A stretch of 64,000 nucleotides of DNA from Novosphingobium sp. EMRT-2 (GTDB taxonomy: Bacteria > Pseudomonadota > Alphaproteobacteria > Sphingomonadales > Sphingomonadaceae), in assembly GCF_005145025.1 (NCBI RefSeq), contig NZ_CP039695.1, positions 2,103,501 through 2,167,500 on the forward strand, written 5' to 3'. The translations under genes and the position numbers were made by a program. Below the pieces are notes generated by a model that was not told the DNA's origin, did not search any database, and was given only the letters and a program-made list of their open reading frames with translations. This document shows, piece by piece, positions 1-9,145 of this stretch (positions within the stretch are counted from its first letter, which is position 1; every line of letters starts with the position of its first letter).

Positions 1-126
1 GGTCTGGTGCGTCCAGGGATGCAGGTCACACCGCGTCGGGGGCCAATGGTCCAAGGCTCAGGCCCCGGTGCCGGTGGGGGCAATCGTCCCGCTGCCGAAG
101 CGGCTCCCGCGGAGGCCGGTCAATGA
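1..126 (+). CDS. RND efflux periplasmic adaptor subunit (3' end only)
   Basis: Only the last 41 codons are visible, open at the left window edge. They read GLVRPGMQVTPRRGPM followed by a Gly/Ala/Pro-rich tail. The V-x-PGM-x-V pattern is typical of the C-terminal beta-barrel end of HlyD/AcrA-type membrane fusion proteins. The TGA overlaps the ATG of the downstream permease (ATGA), so the two are translationally coupled, which fits a tripartite pump operon. In such pumps the adaptor bridges the inner-membrane transporter and the outer-membrane channel in the periplasm. The assignment depends mostly on context because so little is visible. Confidence 0.8.
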   Translation, partial: GLVRPGMQVTPRRGPMVQGSGPGAGGGNRPAAEAAPAEAGQ

Positions 127-3100
127 CATTCCCTCGCTTCTTCGTCGACCGCCCGATCTTCGCGGTCGTGCTGTCGGTGCTCATGCTGATCGCCGGGGGC
201 ATCACTCTGTTTCAGCTCCCCTTGAGCGAATACCCCTCCGTCACGCCGCCGACGGTGCAGGTAACGGCCGCCTATCCGGGGGCTAGTCCCGAAGTGATGG
301 CCGAGACCGTCGCCGCGCCGCTCGAACAGGCGATCAACGGCGTCGAAAACATGCTTTATATGAGTTCGCAGTCGGCGACCGACGGGCGTATGACGATCTC
401 GATCTCCTTCAAGCAGGGGACCGATCCCGACGTCGCGCAAATTCAGGTGCAGAACCGCGTATCGCGCGCACTGCCCCGGTTGCCGGAAGAGGTGCAGCGC
501 ATCGGCGTGGTGACGGACAAGACCTCGCCCGACATTCTGATGGTCGTGCATATGCGCGCCACGAACCAGCACTATGATCCGCTCTACGTCTCGAACTATG
601 CGTCGCTGCATGTGAAGGATGAGTTGGCGCGTCTGCCGGGTGTCGCCAATGTTAATATCGGTGGCGAAGGCGAGTATGCGATGCGCGCATGGCTCGACCC
701 GACCAAAGTCGCTGCGCGCGGTCTGACCGCGAGCGATGTCGTCGCAGCGATTCGCGAGCAGAACATCCAGGTCGCGGCTGGCTCGATCGGCCAGCAGCCC
801 AATGCCAAGGCGGCCTATCAGGTCTCCGTCAATGCGCTGGGCAGACTGACCACGGAGGAGCAGTTCGGCGATATTGTCGTCAAGAGCGGCGAGGATGGCC
901 AGATCACCCGCCTGCGAGACGTGGCCCGGATCGAAATGGGCGCGGACAACTATACACTCCGCGGCATGTTGAATGGCAAGCCTGCCGTCGGCCTACAAAT
1001 CCTGATGAGCCCCGGCGCTAACGCACTCGACACGTCGAGCGCAGTGCGAGCCACGATGGAACGCCTTAAGACCGAGTTCCCCGAAGGTATCGGTTATGAG
1101 ATCGCCTACGATCCAACGATCTTCGTGCGCGCCTCGCTCAAGTCGGTGGCGGTGACGTTGCTCGAAGCGACTCTGCTCGTCGTGCTTGTGGTCATTATTT
1201 TCCTTCAGAGCTGGCGTGCGTCGATCATCCCCCTGATCGCCGTGCCGGTGTCGCTCGTCGGCACCTTCGCCATCATGTATCTGTTCGGCTTCTCGCTAAA
1301 CACGTTGTCGCTGTTCGGCCTGGTCCTCTCGATCGGTATTGTCGTCGACGACGCGATCGTGGTGGTGGAGAATGTCGAGCGACACATCGCACTCGGTCAG
1401 TCTCCCAAGGAAGCGGCTCGAAAGGCGATGGACGAGGTAACGGGGCCGATCCTCGCGATTACCTCGGTGCTGGCGGCGGTATTCATCCCCTCGGCTTTCC
1501 TTTCGGGATTGCAGGGCGAGTTCTATCGCCAGTTCGCGCTCACCATCGCGATCTCGACCATTCTGTCGGCCATCAACTCGCTGACCCTCTCGCCCGCGCT
1601 CGCCGGTATGCTGCTGAAGCCGCACCACGGCGACACGCCGCGCGACCGTCTCACTCGCGGAATCGACCGCGTGTTCGGGGGCTTCTTTGCCCGGTTCAAC
1701 CGCTTCTTCGACAAGCTATCCGACCGCTATGTCGGTTGGGTTCGGCGCGCGGTGCGGGCAAGCGGCATCGTCGGTCTTCTCTACGCCGGCTTCCTCGGTC
1801 TGACCTGGCTGGGCTTCCACCAAGTCCCCGCAGGTTTTGTGCCGATGCAGGACAAATATTATCTGCTCAGCATCGCCCAGCTTCCTGCCGGAGCCTCGCT
1901 CGACCGCACCGAAGCCGTGGTGCAGCAGATGTCCGAAACCGCACTTGCGGAGCCGGGCGTCGAAAGTGTCGTCGCCTTCCCCGGCCTCGATGTGAACGGC
2001 GCGGCCAATCTACCCAACTCGGCGGTGATGTTCATCATGCTCGACAGTTTCGAGGACCGAAAAGGCGCGGACCTCTCAGCTCATGCCATCGCCGGCAAGC
2101 TGATGGGCAAATTCAGCCAGATTCCCGACGGCTTCGTGGGTGTGTTCCCTCCGCCTCCTGTGCCGGGCCTTGGCGCAATGGGCGGATTCAAGCTGCAAAT
2201 CGAGGATCGCGCCGGACTTGGCTTCAACGCGCTGGCGCAGGCGCAAGGGCAGATCATGGCGCGCGCCATGCAGACGCCTGAGCTGGCCGGGATGTTGGCG
2301 AGCTTCCAGCCCAACGCGCCTCAGGTCCAGGTCGATGTCGATCGGGTGAAAGCCAAGGCGCAAGGCGTGCCGTTGACCGCGATCTTCGAGACGATGCAGG
2401 TCAATCTCGGCTCGCTCTACGTCAATGACTTCAACCGCTTTGGCCGCACCTACCGGGTGATGGTCCAGGCCGACGCGCCGTTCCGCCAGCAGGCCGAAAG
2501 TATCGGTCAGCTTATGGTCCGCAACGCGGCGGGCGAGATGATCCCCTTGTCGTCGCTGGTCACAATCACACGCAGCACGGGGCCGGATCGCGTTATGCAC
2601 TATAACGGCTATCCGTCAGCCGACATCAGCGGCGGTCCCGCGCCGGGCTTTTCGTCGGGTCAGGCGACGGCGGCGATCGAGCGAATCGTCCAGGAAACGC
2701 TGCCGCCCGGCATGACCTATGAATGGACCGATCTTACCTATCAGGAGAAGGCCGCAGGCAACACCGCGCTCATCGTGTTCCCGCTGTCGGTGCTACTCGC
2801 CTTCCTGATCCTCGCGGCCCAATATAATAGCTGGTCGCTGCCGTTCGCCGTGCTGCTGATCGCTCCAATGGCCCTGCTTTCCGCCATTGGCGGCGTGTGG
2901 ATCTCGGGCGGCGACAACAACATCTTCACGCAGATTGCCTTCGTCGTGCTGGTCGGCCTGGCCGCCAAGAACGCCATCCTGATCGTGGAGTTCGCCCGCG
3001 CGAAGGAACAGGACGGCATGGAGCCACTGCCGGCGGTGCTCGAAGCAGCGAAGCTTCGATTGCGCCCGATCCTGATGACGTCGATCGCGTTCATTGCCGG

Positions 3101-3299
3101 CGTCATTCCTCTGGTGATTGCAAGCGGCGCTGGCGCGGAAATGCGTCACGCCATGGGCATCGCAGTGTTCGCCGGAATGCTTGGGGTCACGCTGTTCGGC
3201 CTGATCCTCACGCCTGTCTTCTACGTCGCGGTGCGACGCTTCGCGGCCCGCCGCGAAGCGTCGAAGCAAGCGACCCCCGCTTCGGAGCAAAATGTATGA
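123..3299 (+). CDS. RND multidrug efflux permease (AcrB/MexF-like, HAE1 family)
   Basis: A 1,058-residue protein, the usual length of AcrB-type hydrophobe/amphiphile exporters. It begins with the characteristic FFVDRPIFAVVLSVL first membrane helix. Two large periplasmic loops each follow a transmembrane helix. The proton-relay aspartate pair is visible in VVDDAIVVVENV in the fourth helix. The C-terminal half repeats the N-terminal topology (PLSVLLAFLILAAQYNSW, then LAAKNAILIVEFA). It pumps drugs, solvents or dyes from inner membrane and periplasm using the proton gradient. The start overlaps the adaptor stop, and the stop overlaps the outer-membrane factor start, so this is one operon. Substrates cannot be read from sequence. 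Confidence 0.95.
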   Translation: MTFPRFFVDRPIFAVVLSVLMLIAGGITLFQLPLSEYPSVTPPTVQVTAAYPGASPEVMAETVAAPLEQAINGVENMLYMSSQSATDGRMTISISFKQGTDPDVAQIQVQNRVSRALPRLPEEVQRIGVVTDKTSPDILMVVHMRATNQHYDPLYVSNYASLHVKDELARLPGVANVNIGGEGEYAMRAWLDPTKVAARGLTASDVVAAIREQNIQVAAGSIGQQPNAKAAYQVSVNALGRLTTEEQFGDIVVKSGEDGQITRLRDVARIEMGADNYTLRGMLNGKPAVGLQILMSPGANALDTSSAVRATMERLKTEFPEGIGYEIAYDPTIFVRASLKSVAVTLLEATLLVVLVVIIFLQSWRASIIPLIAVPVSLVGTFAIMYLFGFSLNTLSLFGLVLSIGIVVDDAIVVVENVERHIALGQSPKEAARKAMDEVTGPILAITSVLAAVFIPSAFLSGLQGEFYRQFALTIAISTILSAINSLTLSPALAGMLLKPHHGDTPRDRLTRGIDRVFGGFFARFNRFFDKLSDRYVGWVRRAVRASGIVGLLYAGFLGLTWLGFHQVPAGFVPMQDKYYLLSIAQLPAGASLDRTEAVVQQMSETALAEPGVESVVAFPGLDVNGAANLPNSAVMFIMLDSFEDRKGADLSAHAIAGKLMGKFSQIPDGFVGVFPPPPVPGLGAMGGFKLQIEDRAGLGFNALAQAQGQIMARAMQTPELAGMLASFQPNAPQVQVDVDRVKAKAQGVPLTAIFETMQVNLGSLYVNDFNRFGRTYRVMVQADAPFRQQAESIGQLMVRNAAGEMIPLSSLVTITRSTGPDRVMHYNGYPSADISGGPAPGFSSGQATAAIERIVQETLPPGMTYEWTDLTYQEKAAGNTALIVFPLSVLLAFLILAAQYNSWSLPFAVLLIAPMALLSAIGGVWISGGDNNIFTQIAFVVLVGLAAKNAILIVEFARAKEQDGMEPLPAVLEAAKLRLRPILMTSIAFIAGVIPLVIASGAGAEMRHAMGIAVFAGMLGVTLFGLILTPVFYVAVRRFAARREASKQATPASEQNV

Positions 3300-4753
3300 A
3301 CGCTCGATTTAATGCCATGAGCGGCAAGCTCGTACTTCTGCTTGGATCGGCGGCGCTGGCAGGCTGTTCGATGGCGCCGAAATATGTGCGCCCGGCAGCG
3401 CCGGTAAGCCCATCTTTCCCGACCGGCGCGGCCTATGAGAGCGTGCAGCTTTCGGAGGATGGTGCGGGAGCCGACATAGGATGGCGCGACTTTTACGACG
3501 ATCCCCTGTTGCACGAGTTGATCGAAAAGGCGCTTGCGAGCAACCGCGACCTCCGTGTGACGGCGCTGAACGTGGAAGCGGCGCGCGCCCAATATCGCAT
3601 CCAGCGATCTGAGTTACTGCCCACGATCGCAGTCGGCGCGGAAGGAACAGCGCAGCGGTTGCCGTCCGAGCTTTTCAATAACCGCCGGAGCTATCAGGTG
3701 GGAGCGACCGCTTCAGCCTGGGAGTTGGACCTTTGGGGCCGCATCCGCAGCCTGAGCGATGAGGCGCTCGAATCCTATCTGTCGCTCGACGCCACCCGGC
3801 AGGCTTCGCAGATGAGCCTCGTCGCCGAGGTCGCCAACGCCTATCTGACCTTGCGAGCCGATCAGGAGCTGTTGCGTCTCGCAAACGAAACGCTTGTGAC
3901 CCAAGAGCGGAGCTATGCGCTCACAAAGCAGCTAGCCGACGTGGGCAATCTTGCCCGGCTAGATCTGGAGCGCGCTGAGGTAGCACTACGAACGGCGGAA
4001 TCGGATCGTGCGACCTATACCCGCCTTGCCGCACAGGATCGCAATGCGCTGGTTCTGTTGCTGGGCGAGCCTCTGTCGGCGGAGTTGGCCACCCGGCTCG
4101 ATGCGGCCGACACGCTGCCTGACGGGATCATGCCCGCTGATCTGCCCGCCGGCTTGCCATCGGACCTGCTCGCGCGCCGGCCCGATATTCGCGCGGCAGA
4201 ACATACTTTGCGCGCTGCGAACGCCAATATCGGCGCTGCCCGCGCGGCGTTTTTTCCGACGATCAGCCTGACCGGCTCGGCAGGGACGGCGAGCGCCAGC
4301 CTCGACGATCTCTTCTCGTCAGGGTCGGGCGCATGGAGCTTTATGCCGCGCATCACCCTGCCGCTTCCTATCTTTGGTGGCGGCGCCCTCAGAGCAAACC
4401 TCGATCGCGCGGAGGTGCAGAAAAGGATCGAGATCGCCAATTATGAAGGAGCGATCCAGACCGCTTTTCGCGAAGTGGCTGACGGCCTCGCCGGGAAAGG
4501 CACCTTGGATGCTCAGATCCGATCGGAAATGCAGCGGGTCGGAGCGAGCCGTAATGCCTACACGCTCGCGGAGCAGCGTTTTACGACAGGCGAAGACGAC
4601 AATCTCGCTTTGCTTGACGCTCAGCGCACGCTTTACAGATCACAACAAGACCTGGTCCGCTCAAAACTCTTGCGACTCAGCAACCTAATCAACCTCTACA
4701 AGGCGTTGGGCGGAGGCTGGCAGGAGAATGGCCGGTCGGCAGATGCCATTTAA
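3296..4753 (+). CDS. Efflux outer-membrane factor lipoprotein (NodT/OprM family)
   Basis: A 485-residue protein started at the ATG overlapping the permease stop (ATGA at 3296-3299). The frame is open further upstream but that extension is only a shadow of the permease gene. A lipoprotein signal ends in the lipobox LAGC with Cys24 as the lipidated residue. Two repeated OEP halves follow, with LLARRPDIRAAE marking the second, as in NodT/OprM trimeric TolC-like channels. It forms the exit duct of the pump encoded immediately upstream. Its 3' end overlaps the LysR gene by a few codons, depending on which regulator start is used. Confidence 0.93.
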   Translation: MNARFNAMSGKLVLLLGSAALAGCSMAPKYVRPAAPVSPSFPTGAAYESVQLSEDGAGADIGWRDFYDDPLLHELIEKALASNRDLRVTALNVEAARAQYRIQRSELLPTIAVGAEGTAQRLPSELFNNRRSYQVGATASAWELDLWGRIRSLSDEALESYLSLDATRQASQMSLVAEVANAYLTLRADQELLRLANETLVTQERSYALTKQLADVGNLARLDLERAEVALRTAESDRATYTRLAAQDRNALVLLLGEPLSAELATRLDAADTLPDGIMPADLPAGLPSDLLARRPDIRAAEHTLRAANANIGAARAAFFPTISLTGSAGTASASLDDLFSSGSGAWSFMPRITLPLPIFGGGALRANLDRAEVQKRIEIANYEGAIQTAFREVADGLAGKGTLDAQIRSEMQRVGASRNAYTLAEQRFTTGEDDNLALLDAQRTLYRSQQDLVRSKLLRLSNLINLYKALGGGWQENGRSADAI

Positions 4754-5663
4754 CATCTGCCAGTTACGCTATGCGATCGCGGCTGCCGACCACGGGAGCT
4801 TCTATCGGGCTGCCCGAGCCCTCGATATCGAGCAATCGACCCTCAGTCGGAACATTCTCAAATTAGAGCGATCCATAGGGATGGCGATTTTTGAACGTTC
4901 TCGCTCCGGTGTGACTATGACACACGCAGGCAGCACTTTCATTCGCGGCGCAAAGCCAATGGTTGCCAATGCGGACAGACTTGTAGCCATGATGCGGGCT
5001 GCGGGCCAAGGGCGAGCTGGCGGCCTGAGGCTGGGTCATAACAGCTCCGTCTCCGCTGGCAATCTGCGAGCTACCGTGATGAGCTGGCATGAAGCGCATC
5101 CGGATGTTGAAGCAGAATTTGTCGAGGCCGATCGCAGCGAGTTGATCGCGGGCCTTGATAGCGGCGAAGTCGACGTGGTGATCCTAATGGGTGATGCCGG
5201 GCATGACGGACTTCGATGTGAGCCATTGTGGAGCGAACGGATACTTGCCGCACTCCCCACGTCACATCGTTTGTCACAACACGAGGTAGTTCACTGGACG
5301 GATCTTAAGGGCGAGTGCTTCCTATTACCTGCCGCAGACCCTGGCCCTCACGTGCGCGACATGCTGCTTGGTCGCCTGTCAGTTTCCGGCACCAAACCCG
5401 ACATAAGGATGGTGAAGTCGAGTCGGGAAACAGTCCTAAGCATCTTAGGCGGAAGCCTAGGGGTGAGTATCGCATGCGAAGGGTCGACGGGAGCACACTA
5501 TCCGGATGTCGTATATCGACCTGTTCACGGCGAACAGGGGCCAGCTTTGATCGGCTATTCGGGTTATTGGCGGGATGATAACGGCAATCCCGCGCTTCAC
5601 CGTTTCCTAGGCTTTATCAAATCTCGATACGCACTGTCTTTTGATTTTCAGTCTAGAATCTAG
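4728..5663 (+). CDS. LysR-family transcriptional regulator
   Basis: A 311-residue protein with an N-terminal winged helix-turn-helix (about residues 6-65: CQLRYAIAAADHGSF, then AARALDIEQSTLSRNI) and a LysR substrate-binding domain after it. The start is ambiguous. ATG 4728 sits only one base after an AGGAG sequence, and ATG 4743 gives a 306-residue protein beginning MPFNICQLRYA. It lies downstream of and in the same direction as the pump genes, rather than divergent as is commoner for LysR regulators, so it may be cotranscribed and autoregulate the operon. Its base composition looks more AT-rich than its neighbours, suggesting a different origin from the permease. The inducer is unknown. Confidence 0.88.
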   Translation: MAGRQMPFNICQLRYAIAAADHGSFYRAARALDIEQSTLSRNILKLERSIGMAIFERSRSGVTMTHAGSTFIRGAKPMVANADRLVAMMRAAGQGRAGGLRLGHNSSVSAGNLRATVMSWHEAHPDVEAEFVEADRSELIAGLDSGEVDVVILMGDAGHDGLRCEPLWSERILAALPTSHRLSQHEVVHWTDLKGECFLLPAADPGPHVRDMLLGRLSVSGTKPDIRMVKSSRETVLSILGGSLGVSIACEGSTGAHYPDVVYRPVHGEQGPALIGYSGYWRDDNGNPALHRFLGFIKSRYALSFDFQSRI

Positions 5664-5696
5664 TAAAAATGGACGATAGCTTTTGGAGTTGACGCC

Positions 5697-6005
5697 ATGT
5701 CGCACGGCAAGACAGTGATTGTTGCGATAGTCACTTTGGTGATAGGATTCGCGGGTGGATTCATCTTGCGGCCAGTCATCACACCATCGCCGGAAGCCGT
5801 CGCTGACAGCAAGCCAATATCCATTTCGCCGACCTCAGGCGAGGCGCGCGGGACACAGTATTTCATGGCGCATCTCGACGAAGCGCAGCGGGTGGTAGCC
5901 GGGTGTCGCGATGGTTTGGTGCGGGGAGACGAATGCGCCAATGCCGAGGAAGCAATCATCAAGGTCGAAGCCCAAGAGCGCCGGAGGCGTTTCTTGGGCA
6001 ACTGA
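5697..6005 (+). CDS. Small membrane-anchored protein, EexN-like entry-exclusion candidate
   Basis: A 102-residue protein with an N-terminal uncleaved helix (VIVAIVTLVIGFAGGFIL) and a periplasmic remainder. The core FMAHLDEAQRVVAGC, then DECANAEEAI, resembles the conserved core of EexN-type proteins (HPDE, then a Cys, then a C-x-NA segment), although there is no lipobox. EexN proteins block redundant conjugation into a cell already holding the element. A GGAG ribosome-binding site lies about ten bases upstream. It converges on the trb operon and sits directly beside DUF2274/trbI, a sensible place for entry exclusion. The family call is my pattern match and may be wrong; it could simply be an unnamed ICE protein. 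Confidence 0.55.
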   Translation: MSHGKTVIVAIVTLVIGFAGGFILRPVITPSPEAVADSKPISISPTSGEARGTQYFMAHLDEAQRVVAGCRDGLVRGDECANAEEAIIKVEAQERRRRFLGN

Positions 6006-6007
6006 CC

Positions 6008-6241
6008 TTAGCCGGTGGGCTCGGCCCTTCGCGTCACGCGGCGGGAAAAGCCCCGGTCGCTCGCCATGAACTTCGCCAGCATCGGCGAGACGAGCTTTTC
6101 GGGAGGAATGGCGTCACCGCCCGTCTCGGCCGCGAGCGCAAGCGCGTAAGCCGAAAGATCGCGGTGGACTGAAGCAGGCAACTCCACCGTCAGCTTCACG
6201 GGCCGGTCATCGGCGAGCGGCCCCAGCTTTAACTTCGTCAT
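6008..6241 (-). CDS. DUF2274 family protein
   Basis: A 77-residue protein (MTKLKLGPLADDRPVKLTVELPASVHRDL) matching the small DUF2274 family that habitually follows trbI in alpha- and betaproteobacterial ICEs. The VKLTVELP strand followed by a helix resembles a ribbon-helix-helix DNA-binding fold, so it may be a regulator of transfer; that is inference. Its ATG overlaps the trbI stop by four bases (6238-6241), so it is the last gene of the trb operon. No catalytic motifs are present. Confidence 0.85.
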   Translation of the reverse strand: MTKLKLGPLADDRPVKLTVELPASVHRDLSAYALALAAETGGDAIPPEKLVSPMLAKFMASDRGFSRRVTRRAEPTG

Positions 6242-7449
6242 CTTGTTGCTCCCATTGGTTCCAGCACCAAGTCGCGGGTCAGAACGACACGCAATGGATG
6301 GCCCGGCCGGACCGTGAGCGTCGGCGGCACATTGAGCTGCCGTCGCACGATCTGCTGGCCGGTCTGGTTGATGGTGTCCTGCGAGCCACGCCGCAGCGCG
6401 CGGGTTAGGTCATCCTCGCTGTCCGCGCCCAGCTCTGCGCCAACGCCGAGGAGCGTCGAGACCGCAGCGGCCTTGAACAGATTGCCCCAATGCTGGTTCA
6501 CCCGGTCCTGTAGCCCCGCGAAGCCAGCGCCGTCCGTACCAGGCTGGCGCTCGAGAACGAGCGAGCGGCCGTCCGGCAAGATAAGCCGATCCCAGGCGAG
6601 CAGAACGCGGGTCTGTCCTGCGGCGACTTCGCTGTCGTATTCGCCGATCAGCCGCGAACCCTGCGGAATGAGGAGGATGCGTCCGGTTGGGCTGTCATAG
6701 ACATTGGCCGTCACCTGCGCAGTGATCTGTCCGGGCAGGTCGGAGCGAATCCCGGTGATGAGCGCGGCAGGGATAACGCTGCCCGCCTGCACAATGTTCG
6801 CCGATGCCGGAGCCGTCAGTCGCTCGACGCTGACGGTGCGCTGGTTGGACGCTTGCGCCATGAAGGCGCGCCGGCCCGCTTGATCCCCTTGTGGGGCCGT
6901 GTCTGCCGACGTCTGTGTTGCTGGCACGGCCAGAGCGGGCAGAGCTGGTGATGGTAATGCTGCGCCGCCTGCGTTGCTGCCGAGAAAAACCGAGCTGGTG
7001 CGCGCAGCGTCGCGCTCCTGAGCGGCGCGCTGGCGGGCGGCCTCCTCGGCCTGCGCGCGCGGATCGGGCGGCCCCGGTTGTGCGCCGATCGGCGGGACCG
7101 GCACATTCTCGCCACGCTGTTGCGCCGACACGATCGGGCCGCCGAGATCGCCGGGAAGCGGCGGACCGAGGCGCGGCGCCTGAGCATAGTCGCGCGGTCC
7201 CGAGGTGATGGTCTCTGCCGTGGTCCGGCTGTCGGTGTTGTAGAGTTCCTGTGCCTGGCGATCGCTTGGCGGTCGTAGCGCATAGATCAGCGAGCCGCCA
7301 ATGCCGAGGCCGGCGGCGACACCGACAACGGCGAGCGCCTTGCGCGACAAGCGCATGACGCGCGGTTGCGGCCCGCGTAGCTGGAATGCGTTCGGATCGG
7401 GCTGCGCTGCCGATGCGACGGGTTGTACGGTGACAGTAGGATCGCTCAC
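6238..7449 (-). CDS. trbI: Conjugal transfer protein TrbI (VirB10 family)
   Basis: A 403-residue protein started at GTG 7449, which overlaps the trbG stop. The frame is open further upstream but that segment has no TrbI character. A single membrane helix near residues 35-55 (ALAVVGVAAGLGIGGSLIYAL) is followed by a Pro-rich periplasmic stretch. The C-terminal TrbI/VirB10 domain follows, with IPAALITGIRSDLPG and LIPQGSRLIGEYDS. VirB10 proteins span the envelope and link the inner-membrane ATPases to the outer-membrane core of the type IV secretion channel. It is the penultimate gene of the minus-strand trb operon. Confidence 0.95.
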   Translation of the reverse strand: MSDPTVTVQPVASAAQPDPNAFQLRGPQPRVMRLSRKALAVVGVAAGLGIGGSLIYALRPPSDRQAQELYNTDSRTTAETITSGPRDYAQAPRLGPPLPGDLGGPIVSAQQRGENVPVPPIGAQPGPPDPRAQAEEAARQRAAQERDAARTSSVFLGSNAGGAALPSPALPALAVPATQTSADTAPQGDQAGRRAFMAQASNQRTVSVERLTAPASANIVQAGSVIPAALITGIRSDLPGQITAQVTANVYDSPTGRILLIPQGSRLIGEYDSEVAAGQTRVLLAWDRLILPDGRSLVLERQPGTDGAGFAGLQDRVNQHWGNLFKAAAVSTLLGVGAELGADSEDDLTRALRRGSQDTINQTGQQIVRRQLNVPPTLTVRPGHPLRVVLTRDLVLEPMGATR

Positions 7450-8462
7450 GGCCGCCGCTCCCGTCCGTCGGTTCGGACGATGCGGACACGCTGCGCGGTG
7501 CGTCGGTCGCCCAGCCGCAGTTCTGCGGCGGCAAACAGGCGGTCCACGACCATGTAGCGGCCTTGCACCCGGTAATTGACCAGCTCGGCTTCGCCAGATG
7601 CGCCACTTACGAATAGCGGCGGCATCTCGCCCTGCGAGATCCCGGCCGGAAACTCGATGAATACCTGCCGTCCATCGTCGAACGCGCGCGCCGGTCGCCA
7701 CGGCGTGCGATCACCGTCGATGCGATAGCGAAAATTGAGCGTGGACAGGTCGATGCCGCTCGCCACCGGCGCGGCGGCTGCGGCCGCCGCGTTGCGGCCC
7801 TGCAAGGCGATCAGGGCGTCGTGTGGATAGGTCCAGCTCACCGACGCCATGTAGGTCGAGGACGCGGCGCGCAGTTCCAGATGATAGGTGCGCCGATCGG
7901 TGTTGATGACGAGATTGGTGGTGAGATCAGGCCGGGTTGGCTTGACGAGGATGTGGACGCGCGCGGTGGGACCGCTGCCGCTGATGGTGTCGCCGATGAT
8001 CCACCTGACCGTATCGCCGGCCGCGACCGGCCCTGGCCCTACGAGTTGCTCACCTTCCTGCAAGGCGATGTCCGTCACCTGACCCGGCGCGGTATAGACT
8101 TGATAGAGCGCGCCATCGGTCCACGGATACTGCTGGATCGCGTTGAGGAAGCCGTCGCGCACCGGCTGGACGCGAGCAGCCGCGTTCGCCGCGCCGACGC
8201 GCTGGCGAGGATCGGGCGGCTCTGGCGGGCGGCCTGTGTCGGGCACGGGCATCAACTGGCCCGGAAGCGGCAACGGTTCGGGGATCGTTACGACTTCGAC
8301 TGCGCGGGGCGCCTCCGGGGCGAGCGTCGCGACGATCTCGGCCGGGGGATCGTCATAGGCGATGGCCGGCGGTCGCGCCGATGTGGTGGCGCATCCGGCG
8401 AGCGCGGTGGCGGAAGCGAGCAGCGCCGCCGATGCGGCACGGCGATACGGACTGACGGTCAT
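7446..8462 (-). CDS. trbG: Conjugal transfer protein TrbG (VirB9 family)
   Basis: A 338-residue protein with a lipoprotein-type signal (LLASATALAGC, lipid Cys near position 24) and a Pro-rich linker. The VirB9/CagX domain follows, including YQVYTAPGQVTDIALQEGE and the C-terminal FRYRIDGDRTPWRPARAFDDG. TrbG forms part of the outer-membrane core ring of the mating channel with TrbI. Its ATG overlaps the trbF stop and its TGA overlaps the trbI GTG, indicating translational coupling in both directions. Confidence 0.95.
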   Translation of the reverse strand: MTVSPYRRAASAALLASATALAGCATTSARPPAIAYDDPPAEIVATLAPEAPRAVEVVTIPEPLPLPGQLMPVPDTGRPPEPPDPRQRVGAANAAARVQPVRDGFLNAIQQYPWTDGALYQVYTAPGQVTDIALQEGEQLVGPGPVAAGDTVRWIIGDTISGSGPTARVHILVKPTRPDLTTNLVINTDRRTYHLELRAASSTYMASVSWTYPHDALIALQGRNAAAAAAAPVASGIDLSTLNFRYRIDGDRTPWRPARAFDDGRQVFIEFPAGISQGEMPPLFVSGASGEAELVNYRVQGRYMVVDRLFAAAELRLGDRRTAQRVRIVRTDGRERRP

Positions 8463-9142
8463 TGCGACAGCTCCTTTGACCAGTTGAGGGCGTTGACGAA
8501 GACGCCGAGCGGATTCTTGCGCAGGGCGTCGGGCGTGCGCGGGGGCTGCACGACTACGGTGAGGATGGCGGACCAGCGTTCGGTCGTGGTGAGGCTGCCG
8601 TCCTGATAGCGGCGCTCGGTCCAGGCGACGCGGAAGCTATCGGGTGATGCCCGGATCACGCTCGACACGTCCACGGCGACCTGCACCCTCCCGACATTGG
8701 CGAAGGGATCGTTGGCGCGCGCATAGTCGTTGAGCGCCACCGCGCCGCGATCGGTGGTGAAGTCATAGGCGCGGAGCCAGTTCTGGCGGACGATCACGGG
8801 GTCGGCCGGAATCGAGCGAACCTGCTCGATGAAGCGCGCGAGGTGGAACGCGATTTGTGGATCGGTCGGGCGATAGCCAGCCTCGGCCGGCGCGACCGCC
8901 TGCGCTTCGCCGAGCCGATCGACCTGCACGACCCAGGGAACGATATGGCCGCGCGCCGATTGCCAGATGATGCCGGCGGTCAGGCCGCCAGAAAGCGCTA
9001 ACGCGCCGAAAAAGGCGACGCGCCAGTTCTTCGCCTGCACGCGGGACGATCCGATCCGGTCGTCCCAGGCTTGCGCGGCGCGTTGGTAAGGGGTCGTCGG
9101 TTCCGGCGTCTGACCGTAGCGGAGGCTGGGGCGTTTGAACAT
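8459..9142 (-). CDS. trbF: Conjugal transfer protein TrbF (VirB8 family)
   Basis: A 227-residue protein: a short cytoplasmic N-terminus (NPYQRAAQAWDDRIG-like region), one membrane helix near residues 45-65 (VAFFGALALSGGLTAGIIW), and a periplasmic VirB8-like NTF2-fold domain ending NPLGVFVNALNWSKEL. VirB8 proteins are inner-membrane assembly factors of type IV secretion channels. The stop overlaps trbG by four bases. Three bases separate its start from the trbL stop. Confidence 0.94.
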   Translation of the reverse strand: MFKRPSLRYGQTPEPTTPYQRAAQAWDDRIGSSRVQAKNWRVAFFGALALSGGLTAGIIWQSARGHIVPWVVQVDRLGEAQAVAPAEAGYRPTDPQIAFHLARFIEQVRSIPADPVIVRQNWLRAYDFTTDRGAVALNDYARANDPFANVGRVQVAVDVSSVIRASPDSFRVAWTERRYQDGSLTTTERWSAILTVVVQPPRTPDALRKNPLGVFVNALNWSKELSQ

Positions 9143-9145
9143 GGA

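Noticed and set aside
4728..5663. LysR gene as the divergent regulator of the trb operon
   Set aside because: It is co-oriented with and overlaps the pump genes, and the EexN-like gene lies between it and the trb operon, so pump regulation is more likely.
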